DNA of 48,065 nucleotides, taken from positions 1-48,065 of the forward strand of contig DAIDMU010000080.1 of assembly GCA_027448805.1 (NCBI GenBank), written 5' to 3'. Positions 15,646 to 24,558 of the stretch are shown in pieces. The translations under genes and the position numbers were made by a program. Position 1 is the stretch's first letter; every line of letters starts with the position of its first letter. Below the pieces are notes generated by a model. That model searched no databases. It saw only the letters and a program-made list of their open reading frames with translations, and was not told where the DNA came from. Source of the stretch: Sulfurimonas sp. Lineage in GTDB: Bacteria > Campylobacterota > Campylobacteria > Campylobacterales > Sulfurimonadaceae.

Positions 15646-17581
15646 TAGTAATATTTCTCAAGAAAATCGTAAACCAAATAATTACAACAACAAAAGACAC
15701 AGCAATAACGGTAAGCCAAATAATCAAAATGGCAACAAACAGGCAGGCAGCAACAGCAGTTCCGCAAGCAGCAATCCAGCTAACAGCAGCAAAAACAAGA
15801 ATGCGTCAAGAGGGCGTCGCCGTCAGAGCACACCAGTAGATGAGAACTTAAGAGCATTTGTTGAACTAAATCAAGAAGCTCACAGACAGAGACTTAATCC
15901 GCACTATAAACTAGATTTAAACTCAAGAGAGAAAATCCGTATTACTCCGCTTGGCGGACTTGGTGAAATCGGCGGAAATATTACAGTTTTTGAAACTCAA
16001 AATGAAGCTATACTTGTCGATGTCGGCATGAGTTTTCCAGATGAGGATATGCATGGTGTTGATATTTTAGTACCGGACTTTACATATATTCGTGAAATCA
16101 AAGATAAAATTAAAGCCATAATTATAACGCACGCACACGAAGACCACATCGGTGCTATGCCATACCTTTACAAAGAGATGCAGTTTCCGATATACGGTTC
16201 TCCGCTTCCGCTTGCTATGATAGGAAGCAAATTTGATGAGCATCATATAAAAGAGTTTAAACAGCACCTGCACCCTATTGAAAAGAGAAAAATTTATAAA
16301 ATAGGTGAAGATTTCGAGATAGAGTGGATGCACATGACTCACTCTATCGTAGATTCATCATCGTTGGCAATTACAACAAGCGCAGGAACGATTATTCATA
16401 CAGGTGACTTTAAAATTGACCACACGCCTGTGGACGGTTATACGGCAGATTTGCATAGACTTGCTTATTATGGTGACAAAGGTGTTCTTTGTCTGCTCAG
16501 CGACTCTACCAACTCTTATAATACTGCTCCGACACCATCTGAACTTAGCGTCGCACCTGCTCTTGATAGAGTATTTGCAAAAGCTGAGGGAAGGGTAATT
16601 CTTTCTACTTTTAGCTCAAACATTCACCGTGTTTTTCAGGCTATCCAGTACGGCGTAAAGTACGGACGTAAAGTTTGTGTAATCGGTCGTTCAATGGAGA
16701 GAAATATTGAAGTGGCTATGCAGTATGATTATATTAAATTGCCAAAAAATATATTTGTTGAGCCTGAGCAGATTGCTTCAATGAATGATAAAGATATCCT
16801 TATAGTTACAACAGGTTCACAAGGCGAGCCAAGTTCTGCGCTATTTAGAATGTCAATCGGTGAGCATAGACATGTAAAGATAAAACCAAATGATTTAATC
16901 GTTCTTTCATCTCGCCCTATTCCTGGAAATGAAGGCTCAATCTCCGGAATGTTAAATCATCTCCAGCGTGCCGGAGCAAAAATAGCTCTGGACAGAGAAC
17001 TGCATGTTTCAGGTCACGCTTCGATAGAGGAGCAAAAACTTATGCTTCGCCTGGTTAATCCTAAGTTCTTCTTGCCAATCCACGGTGAATACAATCACGT
17101 AATGAAGCATAAAGAGACTGCGATGATGTGCGGTGTTCCTGAGCGTAATATTTATATTATGAATGACGGAGATACGGTAGAGATAGCTCCAAAATATATG
17201 AGAAAAGTAAAAACCGTAAGAACGGGTAAAACATATATTGACAACCAAAACAACCACAAGATAGATGATGACATCATAATAGACCGTCAAAAACTTGCAT
17301 CTGACGGTATCGTAATGATTGTTGCTCAGATTGACGGGCAGCACTCTACAATGCTTTCTAAGCCTGTTGTAACTTCATTTGGTTTGGTTTCTGACAAGCA
17401 GGATAAATATTTTGCTAAAGAGATAGAAGAAGTGCTGGAGCATTTCCTTGCTAACATCAAAGAGGGTCTTGTTGAAAATCCAAGAGCACTGGAAAACGAC
17501 CTTCGCCAAGTTGTAAGAAAACATATTTATAGAAAAATGAAAAAATATCCGCTAATTGTTCCACATATTTTTGTGATGTAA
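15620..17581 (+). CDS. rnj: Ribonuclease J
   Basis: Metallo-beta-lactamase/beta-CASP ribonuclease used for RNA decay and maturation. The metal motif HAHEDHIGA is at 171-179; other motifs are THSIVDSSSLAI, HTGDFKID, and HGEYNH near the C-terminus. Residues 1-75 are a low-complexity tail rich in Asn, Ser and Lys, like the extra N-terminal region known from Helicobacter RNase J. AAGGAG precedes the ATG. The start lies inside rsmA by 26 bases. Confidence 0.95.
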   Translation: MEQENQEINSNISQENRKPNNYNNKRHSNNGKPNNQNGNKQAGSNSSSASSNPANSSKNKNASRGRRRQSTPVDENLRAFVELNQEAHRQRLNPHYKLDLNSREKIRITPLGGLGEIGGNITVFETQNEAILVDVGMSFPDEDMHGVDILVPDFTYIREIKDKIKAIIITHAHEDHIGAMPYLYKEMQFPIYGSPLPLAMIGSKFDEHHIKEFKQHLHPIEKRKIYKIGEDFEIEWMHMTHSIVDSSSLAITTSAGTIIHTGDFKIDHTPVDGYTADLHRLAYYGDKGVLCLLSDSTNSYNTAPTPSELSVAPALDRVFAKAEGRVILSTFSSNIHRVFQAIQYGVKYGRKVCVIGRSMERNIEVAMQYDYIKLPKNIFVEPEQIASMNDKDILIVTTGSQGEPSSALFRMSIGEHRHVKIKPNDLIVLSSRPIPGNEGSISGMLNHLQRAGAKIALDRELHVSGHASIEEQKLMLRLVNPKFFLPIHGEYNHVMKHKETAMMCGVPERNIYIMNDGDTVEIAPKYMRKVKTVRTGKTYIDNQNNHKIDDDIIIDRQKLASDGIVMIVAQIDGQHSTMLSKPVVTSFGLVSDKQDKYFAKEIEEVLEHFLANIKEGLVENPRALENDLRQVVRKHIYRKMKKYPLIVPHIFVM

Positions 17582-17739
17582 AATTCTTTCTTTTGCCCTA
17601 GACTTTTTGGTACTGGGGTGAGAGAAAAACCGATTTCTTCATACAAACCGCAACAAATACGAATATAAACTAAATTACATAAACTTCTCAGCAAATTTCT
17701 TGTACTCTATCATTATTAAAAACTTTCAAAGGTATAACA

Positions 17740-18324
17740 TTGTCAGAAAAACAAGATACAGAATTTGAAAAAGCAGTAAAGTGTATGATGCTTCATGTCG
17801 GGGAAAATCCTGAGAGAGAGGGACTTTTAAAGACTCCGGAGAGGGTGAGAAAAGCGCATGAGTTCATCTTCGGCGGCTATAAAGAAGACCCTCAGGAGAT
17901 ATTGAAATCCGCACTCTTTACAAGCTCAAATGATGAGATGGTTCTCTTAAAAGATATAGAGTTTTACTCTACATGCGAACATCATCTTCTGCCTATAATC
18001 GGGCGTGTTCATGTGGCGTACATACCAAACGGCAAAGTGGTCGGACTCTCAAAAATCCCTCGTGTTGTAAATGTTTTTGCGCGCCGTATGCAGATACAAG
18101 AGCAGCTGACTGAACAGATAGCAGATGCCATAATGAGCACGATTGAGCCAAAAGGCGTTGCTGTCGTGATTCAGGCGCGACATATGTGCATGGAGATGAG
18201 AGGGGTTGAGAAAATTAACTCGACAACGACATCTTCTGCGCTTCGCGGGTTGTTTAAAAAAGACGAGAAAACAAGAAGCGAGTTTTTCTCTCTGATAAAC
18301 TCTCCTAACGGTTCCCGTTATTAA
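17740..18324 (+). CDS. folE: GTP cyclohydrolase I (FolE)
   Basis: Converts GTP to dihydroneopterin triphosphate, the first step of folate and pterin synthesis. Zinc ligands C79 and H82 are in STCEHHLLP and the third cysteine in HMCMEMRGV; the [10 protein letters not shown] motif is present. Length is 194, at the short end of the family. The TTG start is supported by AAAGG seven bases upstream. The 158-base gap before it, after rnj, contains no recognisable gene. fliI follows 27 bases downstream. Confidence 0.95.
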   Translation: MSEKQDTEFEKAVKCMMLHVGENPEREGLLKTPERVRKAHEFIFGGYKEDPQEILKSALFTSSNDEMVLLKDIEFYSTCEHHLLPIIGRVHVAYIPNGKVVGLSKIPRVVNVFARRMQIQEQLTEQIADAIMSTIEPKGVAVVIQARHMCMEMRGVEKINSTTTSSALRGLFKKDEKTRSEFFSLINSPNGSRY

Positions 18325-18351
18325 GCTTTTTATCAATCAAGGAGATTTTTA

Positions 18352-19662
18352 ATGCCTCTTGCTTCACTCAAAGAAAAAATCTCAGATAAAAAATATTCGG
18401 TTGCATTCGGCGAAGTTGTTAAAATAAACGCAACCGTTATCACTGCCTGCGGATTAAAAGTCAGTATTAGCGATATTGTAAAAATTGTCTCAAATGACAC
18501 AAATCAAGAGACCATAGGAATGGTTACTGAGATTGACGGCAGCACCTTTTTTATTACGCCGTTTAGTTTTGTTGAGGGGTTTTGTTCCGGTGACAGGGTA
18601 TTTTTGGACCAGACCGGTTTGAACATACCGGTTGGTTCATCTCTTTTGGGGCGCGTGGTTGACCCCTTTATGAGACCTATTGACGGAAAAGGGAGTGTAA
18701 ATAACTCAAAGTTCTCTCCTATTATAAAAGCCCCGATAGCCGCAATGAAGCGCGGTATGATAAATGAGGTGTTTAGTGTCGGGGTAAAGAGCATTGACGG
18801 GCTTTTAACTTGCGGCAAAGGTCAAAAACTGGGAATTTTTGCAGGAAGCGGTGTCGGAAAATCTACCCTGATGGGGATGATTGTGCGCGGTGCGAACGCT
18901 CCCATAAAAGTAGTCGCACTTATCGGCGAGCGTGGCAGAGAGGTTCCAGAATTTATAGAAAAAAATCTTGGCGGAAACTTAGAAAACACGGTTATAGTCG
19001 TGGCAACTTCTGACGACTCTCCTTTGATGAGAAAATATGGCGCATTTGCGGCGATGAGTGTCGCGGAGCATTTTAAAGACCAAGGTCTTGATGTTCTGTT
19101 TATTATGGACTCCGTTACAAGATTTGCAATGGCTCAAAGAGAGATAGGGCTTGCTCTTGGTGAACCACCAACCTCAAAAGGGTATCCGCCCTCATCTTTG
19201 ACGCTTCTTCCGCAGTTAATGGAGCGCGCCGGAAAAGAGGAGGGGAAAGGTTCCATAACCGCCTTTTTTACAATCCTTGTGGAGGGAGATGATATGAGCG
19301 ACCCGATTGCCGACCAGTCGCGCTCTATATTGGATGGACACATCGTTCTCTCCCGTGAACTTACGGACTTCGGTATATATCCTCCTGTTCACATTTTAAA
19401 CTCCGCTTCAAGGGTTATGAACGATATAATTTCTCCTGAGCATCTAAAGGCTGTGCTGAAGTTTAGAAGGCTATACACGCTTTTAAAAGAGAATGAAGTG
19501 CTTATCCGTATCGGTGCTTATTTAAAAGGGAGTGATCCTGAGCTGGATGAAGCGATAAGCAAAAAGAAAGATATGGAGAATTTTTTAATTCAAAATTCAA
19601 TGTATAAAAGCAAGTTTGACGAGACCGTAAATAGTCTTTTAAAGCTTATGAGCTCTTCATAA
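18352..19662 (+). CDS. fliI: Flagellum-specific ATP synthase FliI
   Basis: ATPase of the flagellar type III export machine. Walker A is in GIFAGSGVGKST near residue 165; VLFIMDSVTRFAMAQRE and the GEPPTSKGYPPS loop are typical of FliI and its F1-beta relatives. Length 436 fits. It has an AAGGAG ribosome binding site and follows folE. Its last 17 bases overlap the end of the convergent propeller gene. It implies a motile host, though no other flagellar gene is in the window. Confidence 0.95.
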   Translation: MPLASLKEKISDKKYSVAFGEVVKINATVITACGLKVSISDIVKIVSNDTNQETIGMVTEIDGSTFFITPFSFVEGFCSGDRVFLDQTGLNIPVGSSLLGRVVDPFMRPIDGKGSVNNSKFSPIIKAPIAAMKRGMINEVFSVGVKSIDGLLTCGKGQKLGIFAGSGVGKSTLMGMIVRGANAPIKVVALIGERGREVPEFIEKNLGGNLENTVIVVATSDDSPLMRKYGAFAAMSVAEHFKDQGLDVLFIMDSVTRFAMAQREIGLALGEPPTSKGYPPSSLTLLPQLMERAGKEEGKGSITAFFTILVEGDDMSDPIADQSRSILDGHIVLSRELTDFGIYPPVHILNSASRVMNDIISPEHLKAVLKFRRLYTLLKENEVLIRIGAYLKGSDPELDEAISKKKDMENFLIQNSMYKSKFDETVNSLLKLMSSS

Positions 19663-21787
19663 TAATATCGAAATCTCTCCAGCTGTCTCTTCTTGGTCTT
19701 TGGGTTTGAGCCTCTGTGATGGCTAGTTTGTGTGTTGAGATTTTTTCAAATTTTTTCATAATCTGGGCAATCTCGCTGTCTATGCCAAAAATATCTATGT
19801 AGGTGTAGATGATTGCCTCCGCACCTTTTAAATCTTTTTTATTCAGCAGAGTCTTAACCCTTACATGGAAACTGACTCTCAATAAATCTCCAATTTTGTT
19901 GCGTCGGCTATAAAGGCCGATAAGCTCACCGAGCGTTTTTTTAATATCTCTTATGTTTCCATCAAGTGCGTACTCTTCACACTTTTGCATAAGTTTTGAC
20001 CAGTGGTTTTCTAAAAGTACCCCAAGCTCAACAGTTCTAAGATATTTATGCAGATCTAAAATCTCATAACAGCCCTTAAAATCACTCTCTTCATAGGCTT
20101 TTTGCAGGGAGAGGACATATTTGCATTTTGTTTGTAGCTGCTCTACCCTTTGTGAAACATCCGGAACCTCATTGACGCTTAGAAGGAGTTTTTTTGCGCG
20201 CTCTATCTCGCCGCTCTTTATATTTGCCTCTATCTCCTGCAAAGTCTCTTCTATCTGGTTGTTTAGGGCAATATAGTTTGGAATCTGCTTGAAGAGCTCA
20301 TTTGTGCTTATAAGTTTATTGATAGTTTTAAAATCTCTCTTTTGAATCGCTTTTAACAGCTCTACGAACTCCCTGTTTTGGGTAAGCAGCAGCTTTATAA
20401 GCGGTTTTTTTGAGATTACAGTGTTGTACTCTGCAAGCAGCGCTCTGGCACCCGCGACATTGTTTTGCAATATGTGCCTTTGTGCGTTTGAGAAGGCAAG
20501 TCTAAAAACCTGCTCCATTTTTTTGTACTGCACCGTCTTCTTAAGCGGCTCGTATTTGGAGCACATTGCATAGGCTATGGCATATTTTTTCTCCAAAAAG
20601 AGAGCCTGAAATCTAAGATAGTTTTTAAAAGCATCAAAAAGCTCTTTTATCTTGAGCTGCTTTGATTTAACATTTTTGTATATATCTAAAATCTGGAGAG
20701 CGTGAGCTGTGTTTTGGTTAATAAGGGCTTTTACAGCCTCATCGTAGCTCTTCTCAAACCTCTCCTCAAGCATTTTATGCTCGTTTGAGCCTTGCAGCAT
20801 AGGTTCTTTAGTTATCAGCTCAAATGCTGATTCTAAGGAGTTATGGGCAATCAGTGACCTTAATTTTGAAATCCCTGGGAGTTCTACATGTAAAATTTTG
20901 TTATTCACTAGCGCAACCGCCAAAGAGTCGCCTTTGACAATATCAACCATATTTATATTGGTATCCAGCTCTATATATTTGCTGTGTGTAATTTTATAAT
21001 TTTTTACATCTACTATCGTGACTATATTTGATCTGCCGATAACCATAATATAGTTTGGATTTGACATTATAAGTATCTGTTTAATTCCTAAAATAGGAGT
21101 TTGTATGCTTTTATAACTGTGCTCTTCATTCGTGGAAATTATATAAATAACCCCATCGCTTTTTCCGCAAACAAGTCTGTTTTCATCTAAAAACAGCATA
21201 ACATCAATGCGATTTTTATTGTAAGTAATAACATTTTTGTTTGCCTGTGTTTGCAAATCGATTATAAAGATTGCGCCGCCATAGCCGCTGCATGCAAATC
21301 TGTTTTTGTAAAAAGCAAAAGCGCTTACAAAATTTTTGTTATCACTGATTTTTGAATCTATATCTTCTCTGTTGTAGGGGAAGGAGCAGAGTCTTGAGAG
21401 CAGGGAGGACTGGTTTGTTTTATATTGCAGAACTCTGCCGTTTTTGCTTCCGGCAATAATGTATGTAGAGGAGGGATCAAAGCTTATAATCTCTATCTCT
21501 TCGTCGTTTATCTCAATCTCGTGAACTATCTCTTTGGTCTCTATATCAAGAATATAGATGATTTTGTTGTTTACAAAAGCAAACAGCTCTGAGTTTGGGC
21601 TAAAAGCACAGATGCTAACATCTGAATTGAGATACATGTTTGCAATGCTTTTTTTAACATCGCACTCATCAAAGTCAAATATTTTAATCCCGTGAAATTT
21701 GGTATTGTAGGCGACTAGCGAGCCGTTTAAGACTTTTAATCCCGTAATATTAGACTTGGCCACTTGGCATTCATATATTTTAAGCAT
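19646..21787 (-). CDS. Cytoplasmic beta-propeller plus alpha-helical repeat protein, function unknown
   Basis: Residues 1-310 are a WD40-like propeller: repeated blades such as SICAFSPNSELFAFVNNKI and IISFDPSSTYIIAGSKNG, each of beta strands about 40 residues apart. Residues 315-700 are almost entirely helical, made of repeated helix pairs (for example AVKALINQNTAHALQIL, RAKKLLLSVNEV, KGAEAIIYTYIDIF) like TPR or solenoid repeats. There is no signal peptide and no membrane helix. I do not recognise a defined family. The gene converges on fliI with a 17-base overlap, and lies downstream of the secreted hydrolase gene on the same strand. Confidence 0.85.
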   Translation of the reverse strand: MLKIYECQVAKSNITGLKVLNGSLVAYNTKFHGIKIFDFDECDVKKSIANMYLNSDVSICAFSPNSELFAFVNNKIIYILDIETKEIVHEIEINDEEIEIISFDPSSTYIIAGSKNGRVLQYKTNQSSLLSRLCSFPYNREDIDSKISDNKNFVSAFAFYKNRFACSGYGGAIFIIDLQTQANKNVITYNKNRIDVMLFLDENRLVCGKSDGVIYIISTNEEHSYKSIQTPILGIKQILIMSNPNYIMVIGRSNIVTIVDVKNYKITHSKYIELDTNINMVDIVKGDSLAVALVNNKILHVELPGISKLRSLIAHNSLESAFELITKEPMLQGSNEHKMLEERFEKSYDEAVKALINQNTAHALQILDIYKNVKSKQLKIKELFDAFKNYLRFQALFLEKKYAIAYAMCSKYEPLKKTVQYKKMEQVFRLAFSNAQRHILQNNVAGARALLAEYNTVISKKPLIKLLLTQNREFVELLKAIQKRDFKTINKLISTNELFKQIPNYIALNNQIEETLQEIEANIKSGEIERAKKLLLSVNEVPDVSQRVEQLQTKCKYVLSLQKAYEESDFKGCYEILDLHKYLRTVELGVLLENHWSKLMQKCEEYALDGNIRDIKKTLGELIGLYSRRNKIGDLLRVSFHVRVKTLLNKKDLKGAEAIIYTYIDIFGIDSEIAQIMKKFEKISTHKLAITEAQTQRPRRDSWRDFDIIMKSS

Positions 21788-21845
21788 TAAATATTATAGA
21801 TTAAAAATGTAGTATTTGAACTGAAAGTTGTGATGTTACGCGGAG

Positions 21846-21870
21846 TTTGAGCCATCTTAAATGGCTCAAA
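21846..21870. terminator. Strong hairpin after the metallo-hydrolase gene
   Basis: A perfect 10-bp stem (TTTGAGCCAT with ATGGCTCAAA) around the 5-base loop CTTAA, starting five bases after the hydrolase stop codon. Neither strand has a clear U-tract after it, so it may stabilise the message or terminate weakly. Confidence 0.45.
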
Positions 21871-21874
21871 AATA

Positions 21875-22849
21875 TTAGAAATCTAAAGCTTCAACTTCAG
21901 AGTAAGCTTTCATTAGATGTTTGCCCATTTGACCCTCATAAGCGTCCCATGAGTGGTAATCTTTCAGCTCTTCATGAACTATCGGTTTCATGTCATAGCT
22001 CTCTATGCCTTCTGCATAACCTTTTTTAGCGGCTGCAACGATGATTTTCATATAGTTTAAGAAAGGATCGATAAGTTTGTTTGCATCTGTGTTTGAAGGT
22101 CCATGCCCAGGAACATAGAGTTTATATTTTTTTAAACCGTCTTCTTGATTTTTAATCTTCTCCAAGAGGGCAATGTTTTCAATTATACTAGATGATTCAT
22201 CAAACGCCCCAAAACGATTTGTTATAAGGTTATCCCCTATAAAAAGCGTGCTAGAGTTGACATGTTCAATCAATATATCAGTATCTGTGTGACCTTTTGT
22301 AAAGTGGCGCATTACAAAAGTCTCTCCGTCAACAACAACTGTTTGCTTGTTTTCTACGCCTTTCGTTGGAAATGCGAAAGGTTTTGTTCCTTTTAGATTA
22401 CCTGTTAATCTGTCAAGAATACCGTACCAAGTCTCAGCCGCATTATCTTTTACCTGCTCTATCATATATGTAAGAGCGTAAATTGGCACATTAGGATATT
22501 TTTCTTGAATATTTTTATTTGCAAACCAGTGGTCGCCGTGTTTGTGCGTATTGAAAATAGCAATTATCGGTTTTTTACTTACTTTTTCAATCTCAGCAAC
22601 TATCTTCTTGCCTACATTGTAGTTTCCGCCCGGATCGACTATGATAAGCCCATTTTTGCTCTCAATAATCGCCGGATTGTTCATAAAACCTTCGTTCTCT
22701 TTGCTCGGTTCTAGTTCCGGTCCATGCATAACGTAAACATTGCTGTTTACTTTTTCAAATTTAAAATCACCTAATTTTCCGAGTGTGAACGCATTTAGTG
22801 ATAGTGAAAATATAATAGCAACCGAAGTCAAGAGGGTAATTTTTTTCAT
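21875..22849 (-). CDS. Secreted metallo-beta-lactamase-fold hydrolase, SoxH-like
   Basis: A signal peptide (residues 1-20) sends it to the periplasm. The metal-binding motif THKHGDHWFA is at 101-110, with GHTDTD near 190, GDN and PGHGPS after it. The family contains SoxH-like and quinoprotein-relay-type hydrolases; the physiological substrate is unknown, thioester or sulfur-related compounds being possible. It follows the sqr gene on the same strand with a 95-base gap that contains a hairpin, so it is probably part of the same unit and may share the periplasm with the exported SQR. Confidence 0.87.
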   Translation of the reverse strand: MKKITLLTSVAIIFSLSLNAFTLGKLGDFKFEKVNSNVYVMHGPELEPSKENEGFMNNPAIIESKNGLIIVDPGGNYNVGKKIVAEIEKVSKKPIIAIFNTHKHGDHWFANKNIQEKYPNVPIYALTYMIEQVKDNAAETWYGILDRLTGNLKGTKPFAFPTKGVENKQTVVVDGETFVMRHFTKGHTDTDILIEHVNSSTLFIGDNLITNRFGAFDESSSIIENIALLEKIKNQEDGLKKYKLYVPGHGPSNTDANKLIDPFLNYMKIIVAAAKKGYAEGIESYDMKPIVHEELKDYHSWDAYEGQMGKHLMKAYSEVEALDF

Positions 22850-22912
22850 CTGTTCTCCTATTTTTTTGTGAGTGTTTAAAAGTTTGTGAGGGGCAGTTGT
22901 ATTGATATATAG

Positions 22913-22935
22913 CTAATCCCCCAAAGGAGGATTAG
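22913..22935 (-). terminator. Hairpin between sqr and the hydrolase gene
   Basis: CTAATCCCCC pairs with GGAGGATTAG (one mismatch) around AAA, ten bases after the sqr stop. No U-tract follows on the minus strand, so it may attenuate or protect the upstream message. Confidence 0.45.
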
Positions 22936-22944
22936 AAAGTTTGA

Positions 22945-24426
22945 TTATGCTCTACCAGAAAGCATACCGTACATTGTCATTGGCTTAAGAAGATAAACTT
23001 TTAACAACCACATCAACCATCTCTCTTTAGTCGGGTCTAGAGGGAATGAAGGAGTTGGTTTTTTAGTCCAGTTAAACTCTGCCATCATAACAGTACCGAT
23101 ACCTGTAATAAGTGGACAAACAGTGTATCCATCATATTTAGCTACCGGCTCTTTGCCGCCCATAACAGAGATGACGTTCTCAACAATAACTTTGTACTGC
23201 TTACGAGCTGAACCGCCAGTTTTACCCATTGGAACGCCTGCATTATCACCAACCGCCCAAACATTTGGATAGAAGCTGCTTTGTAGAGTCTCTTTGTTAA
23301 CAGTAATCCATCCGCCAGCAGCAGATCCGATTTTTGAAGTACCGACAGCATCAGGTGCTTTCATCGGAGGAGCGATATGCATAAAGTCATACTTGAATTG
23401 AACAGGCTCTCCAACTTTTACTTCTTTAGTGATTTTTTCACCCATCTCATCTTCAGCTTCTTGTTTCTCCATTTTCCACTTGTCAAATGTTGCTGTTTTA
23501 GTTGCTGCGTCCACTTCTACAAGATTGTGTTTAAAGTTCCATTTAAAGCCTCTTGCTTCAAATTGCTTAACAACTGCATCATTGTATTCAGGAATTCCAA
23601 ATAGTACTCCGCCGTCAGTATTGAAAGTAAGTTCCACTTTATCACGAACACCAGCCTCAACAAGACGAGCATGAGTCAAGTACATAATTTTCATAGGAGC
23701 GCCACCACATTTAAGAGGCGTGTTTGGATGAGTGAAAATTGCTTGCAGTTTCTCTGCACCTGTATGAGATTTAGCTTTAGCAATCAGCTCTTGAATTCCT
23801 TCCCATGTTGCTTTTGCACCATCTTGGAAATAAAGAGAGTGAAGACCATTTTTAGTGATAGTCTGCTTAGTAGCGGCATTATCTGCACCAGCCGACGTTA
23901 TCTCGCCTTCGATACCTTTAATAGCTTTGTAGTTAAGGTTTGCACCGGCAGCAACAATCAGTTGATCATAAGTTACCTCTTCTTTGCCATCAACAATAAC
24001 TTTATTGTTGTCCGGATCAACTGAAGTAACACTGCCTTTGATTAGCTTAACACCGCTTGGAACAAAATCATCTCTTTTGTAAACGATATCGTCTAGTTTC
24101 CAAATACCGCCTGCAACCAATGTTTGACCTGGTTGGTAAGAAACAGATATAGGATCCGGCTCAATTACAGTAATGTCTGCATTTGAGATAGAGTTATTAA
24201 GGCGTGCTGCCGTACTCATACCAGCCAAACCGCCGCCGATGATAACGATTTTGCCTTTTACATCAGAAGATGCAACCGCAGTTGAAGTACCAACAGAGGC
24301 ACTCGCTATTACAGATGCCGCCAATGGAGACATTGTTAAGTATTTTAAAGCCTCACGGCGAGACATAATCTCAGGATGTTTGTCTACTTCGTTTAAAATC
24401 TCTTCTAAGATCTTATTCTTTTTCAT
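22945..24426 (-). CDS. sqr: Sulfide:quinone oxidoreductase, type II, with Tat signal
   Basis: FAD enzyme that oxidises sulfide and feeds electrons to quinone. RR at residues 23-24 in SRREALKYL and the alanine-rich stretch after it are a twin-arginine export signal, so the enzyme should face the periplasm. The dinucleotide fold GGGLAGM is at 64-70. The only two cysteines are C240 (TPLKCGGAP) and C437 (YDGYTVCPLITG), which align with the redox disulfide cysteines of human SQOR. The C-terminal FPLDPTKERW and WLLKVYLL segments are also SQOR-like. Length 493. A TTGATAACTTTATCA inverted repeat lies upstream. Sulfurimonas denitrificans has several SQRs; this appears to be the type II one. Confidence 0.93.
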   Translation of the reverse strand: MKKNKILEEILNEVDKHPEIMSRREALKYLTMSPLAASVIASASVGTSTAVASSDVKGKIVIIGGGLAGMSTAARLNNSISNADITVIEPDPISVSYQPGQTLVAGGIWKLDDIVYKRDDFVPSGVKLIKGSVTSVDPDNNKVIVDGKEEVTYDQLIVAAGANLNYKAIKGIEGEITSAGADNAATKQTITKNGLHSLYFQDGAKATWEGIQELIAKAKSHTGAEKLQAIFTHPNTPLKCGGAPMKIMYLTHARLVEAGVRDKVELTFNTDGGVLFGIPEYNDAVVKQFEARGFKWNFKHNLVEVDAATKTATFDKWKMEKQEAEDEMGEKITKEVKVGEPVQFKYDFMHIAPPMKAPDAVGTSKIGSAAGGWITVNKETLQSSFYPNVWAVGDNAGVPMGKTGGSARKQYKVIVENVISVMGGKEPVAKYDGYTVCPLITGIGTVMMAEFNWTKKPTPSFPLDPTKERWLMWLLKVYLLKPMTMYGMLSGRA

Positions 24427-24442
24427 GAATTTCCTTTTTTTG

Positions 24443-24456
24443 TGATAAAGTTATCA
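24443..24456. promoter_or_regulatory. Inverted repeat upstream of sqr
   Basis: TGATAAAGTTATCA, two 6-base arms with a 2-base centre, lies 17 bases upstream of the sqr start, close to the AAAAAAAGGAAA ribosome binding site. A possible operator; no regulator is assigned. Confidence 0.3.
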
Positions 24457-24558
24457 ATTTTACATCTTTGAGGCTTAAGATAGTTTTAAACATTACCGTT
24501 TTTATAAGTTTAATGCTATTTTAGGTGTTTATGTATCAGTTTGTGAAGGAAATTTTAT

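Noticed and set aside
17582-17739. Possible remnant gene between rnj and folE
   Set aside because: Only a 12-codon minus-strand ORF (ATG at about 17713) with a stop shortly upstream; no homology visible, so I see nothing beyond the folE ribosome binding site.
20152-20159. parS-like half-site GTGAAACA
   Set aside because: Only one arm is present; the other eight bases do not match, and it is inside the propeller gene.
24443-24456. FNR or CRP site before sqr
   Set aside because: The half-sites TTGAT and ATCA are separated by six bases instead of four.
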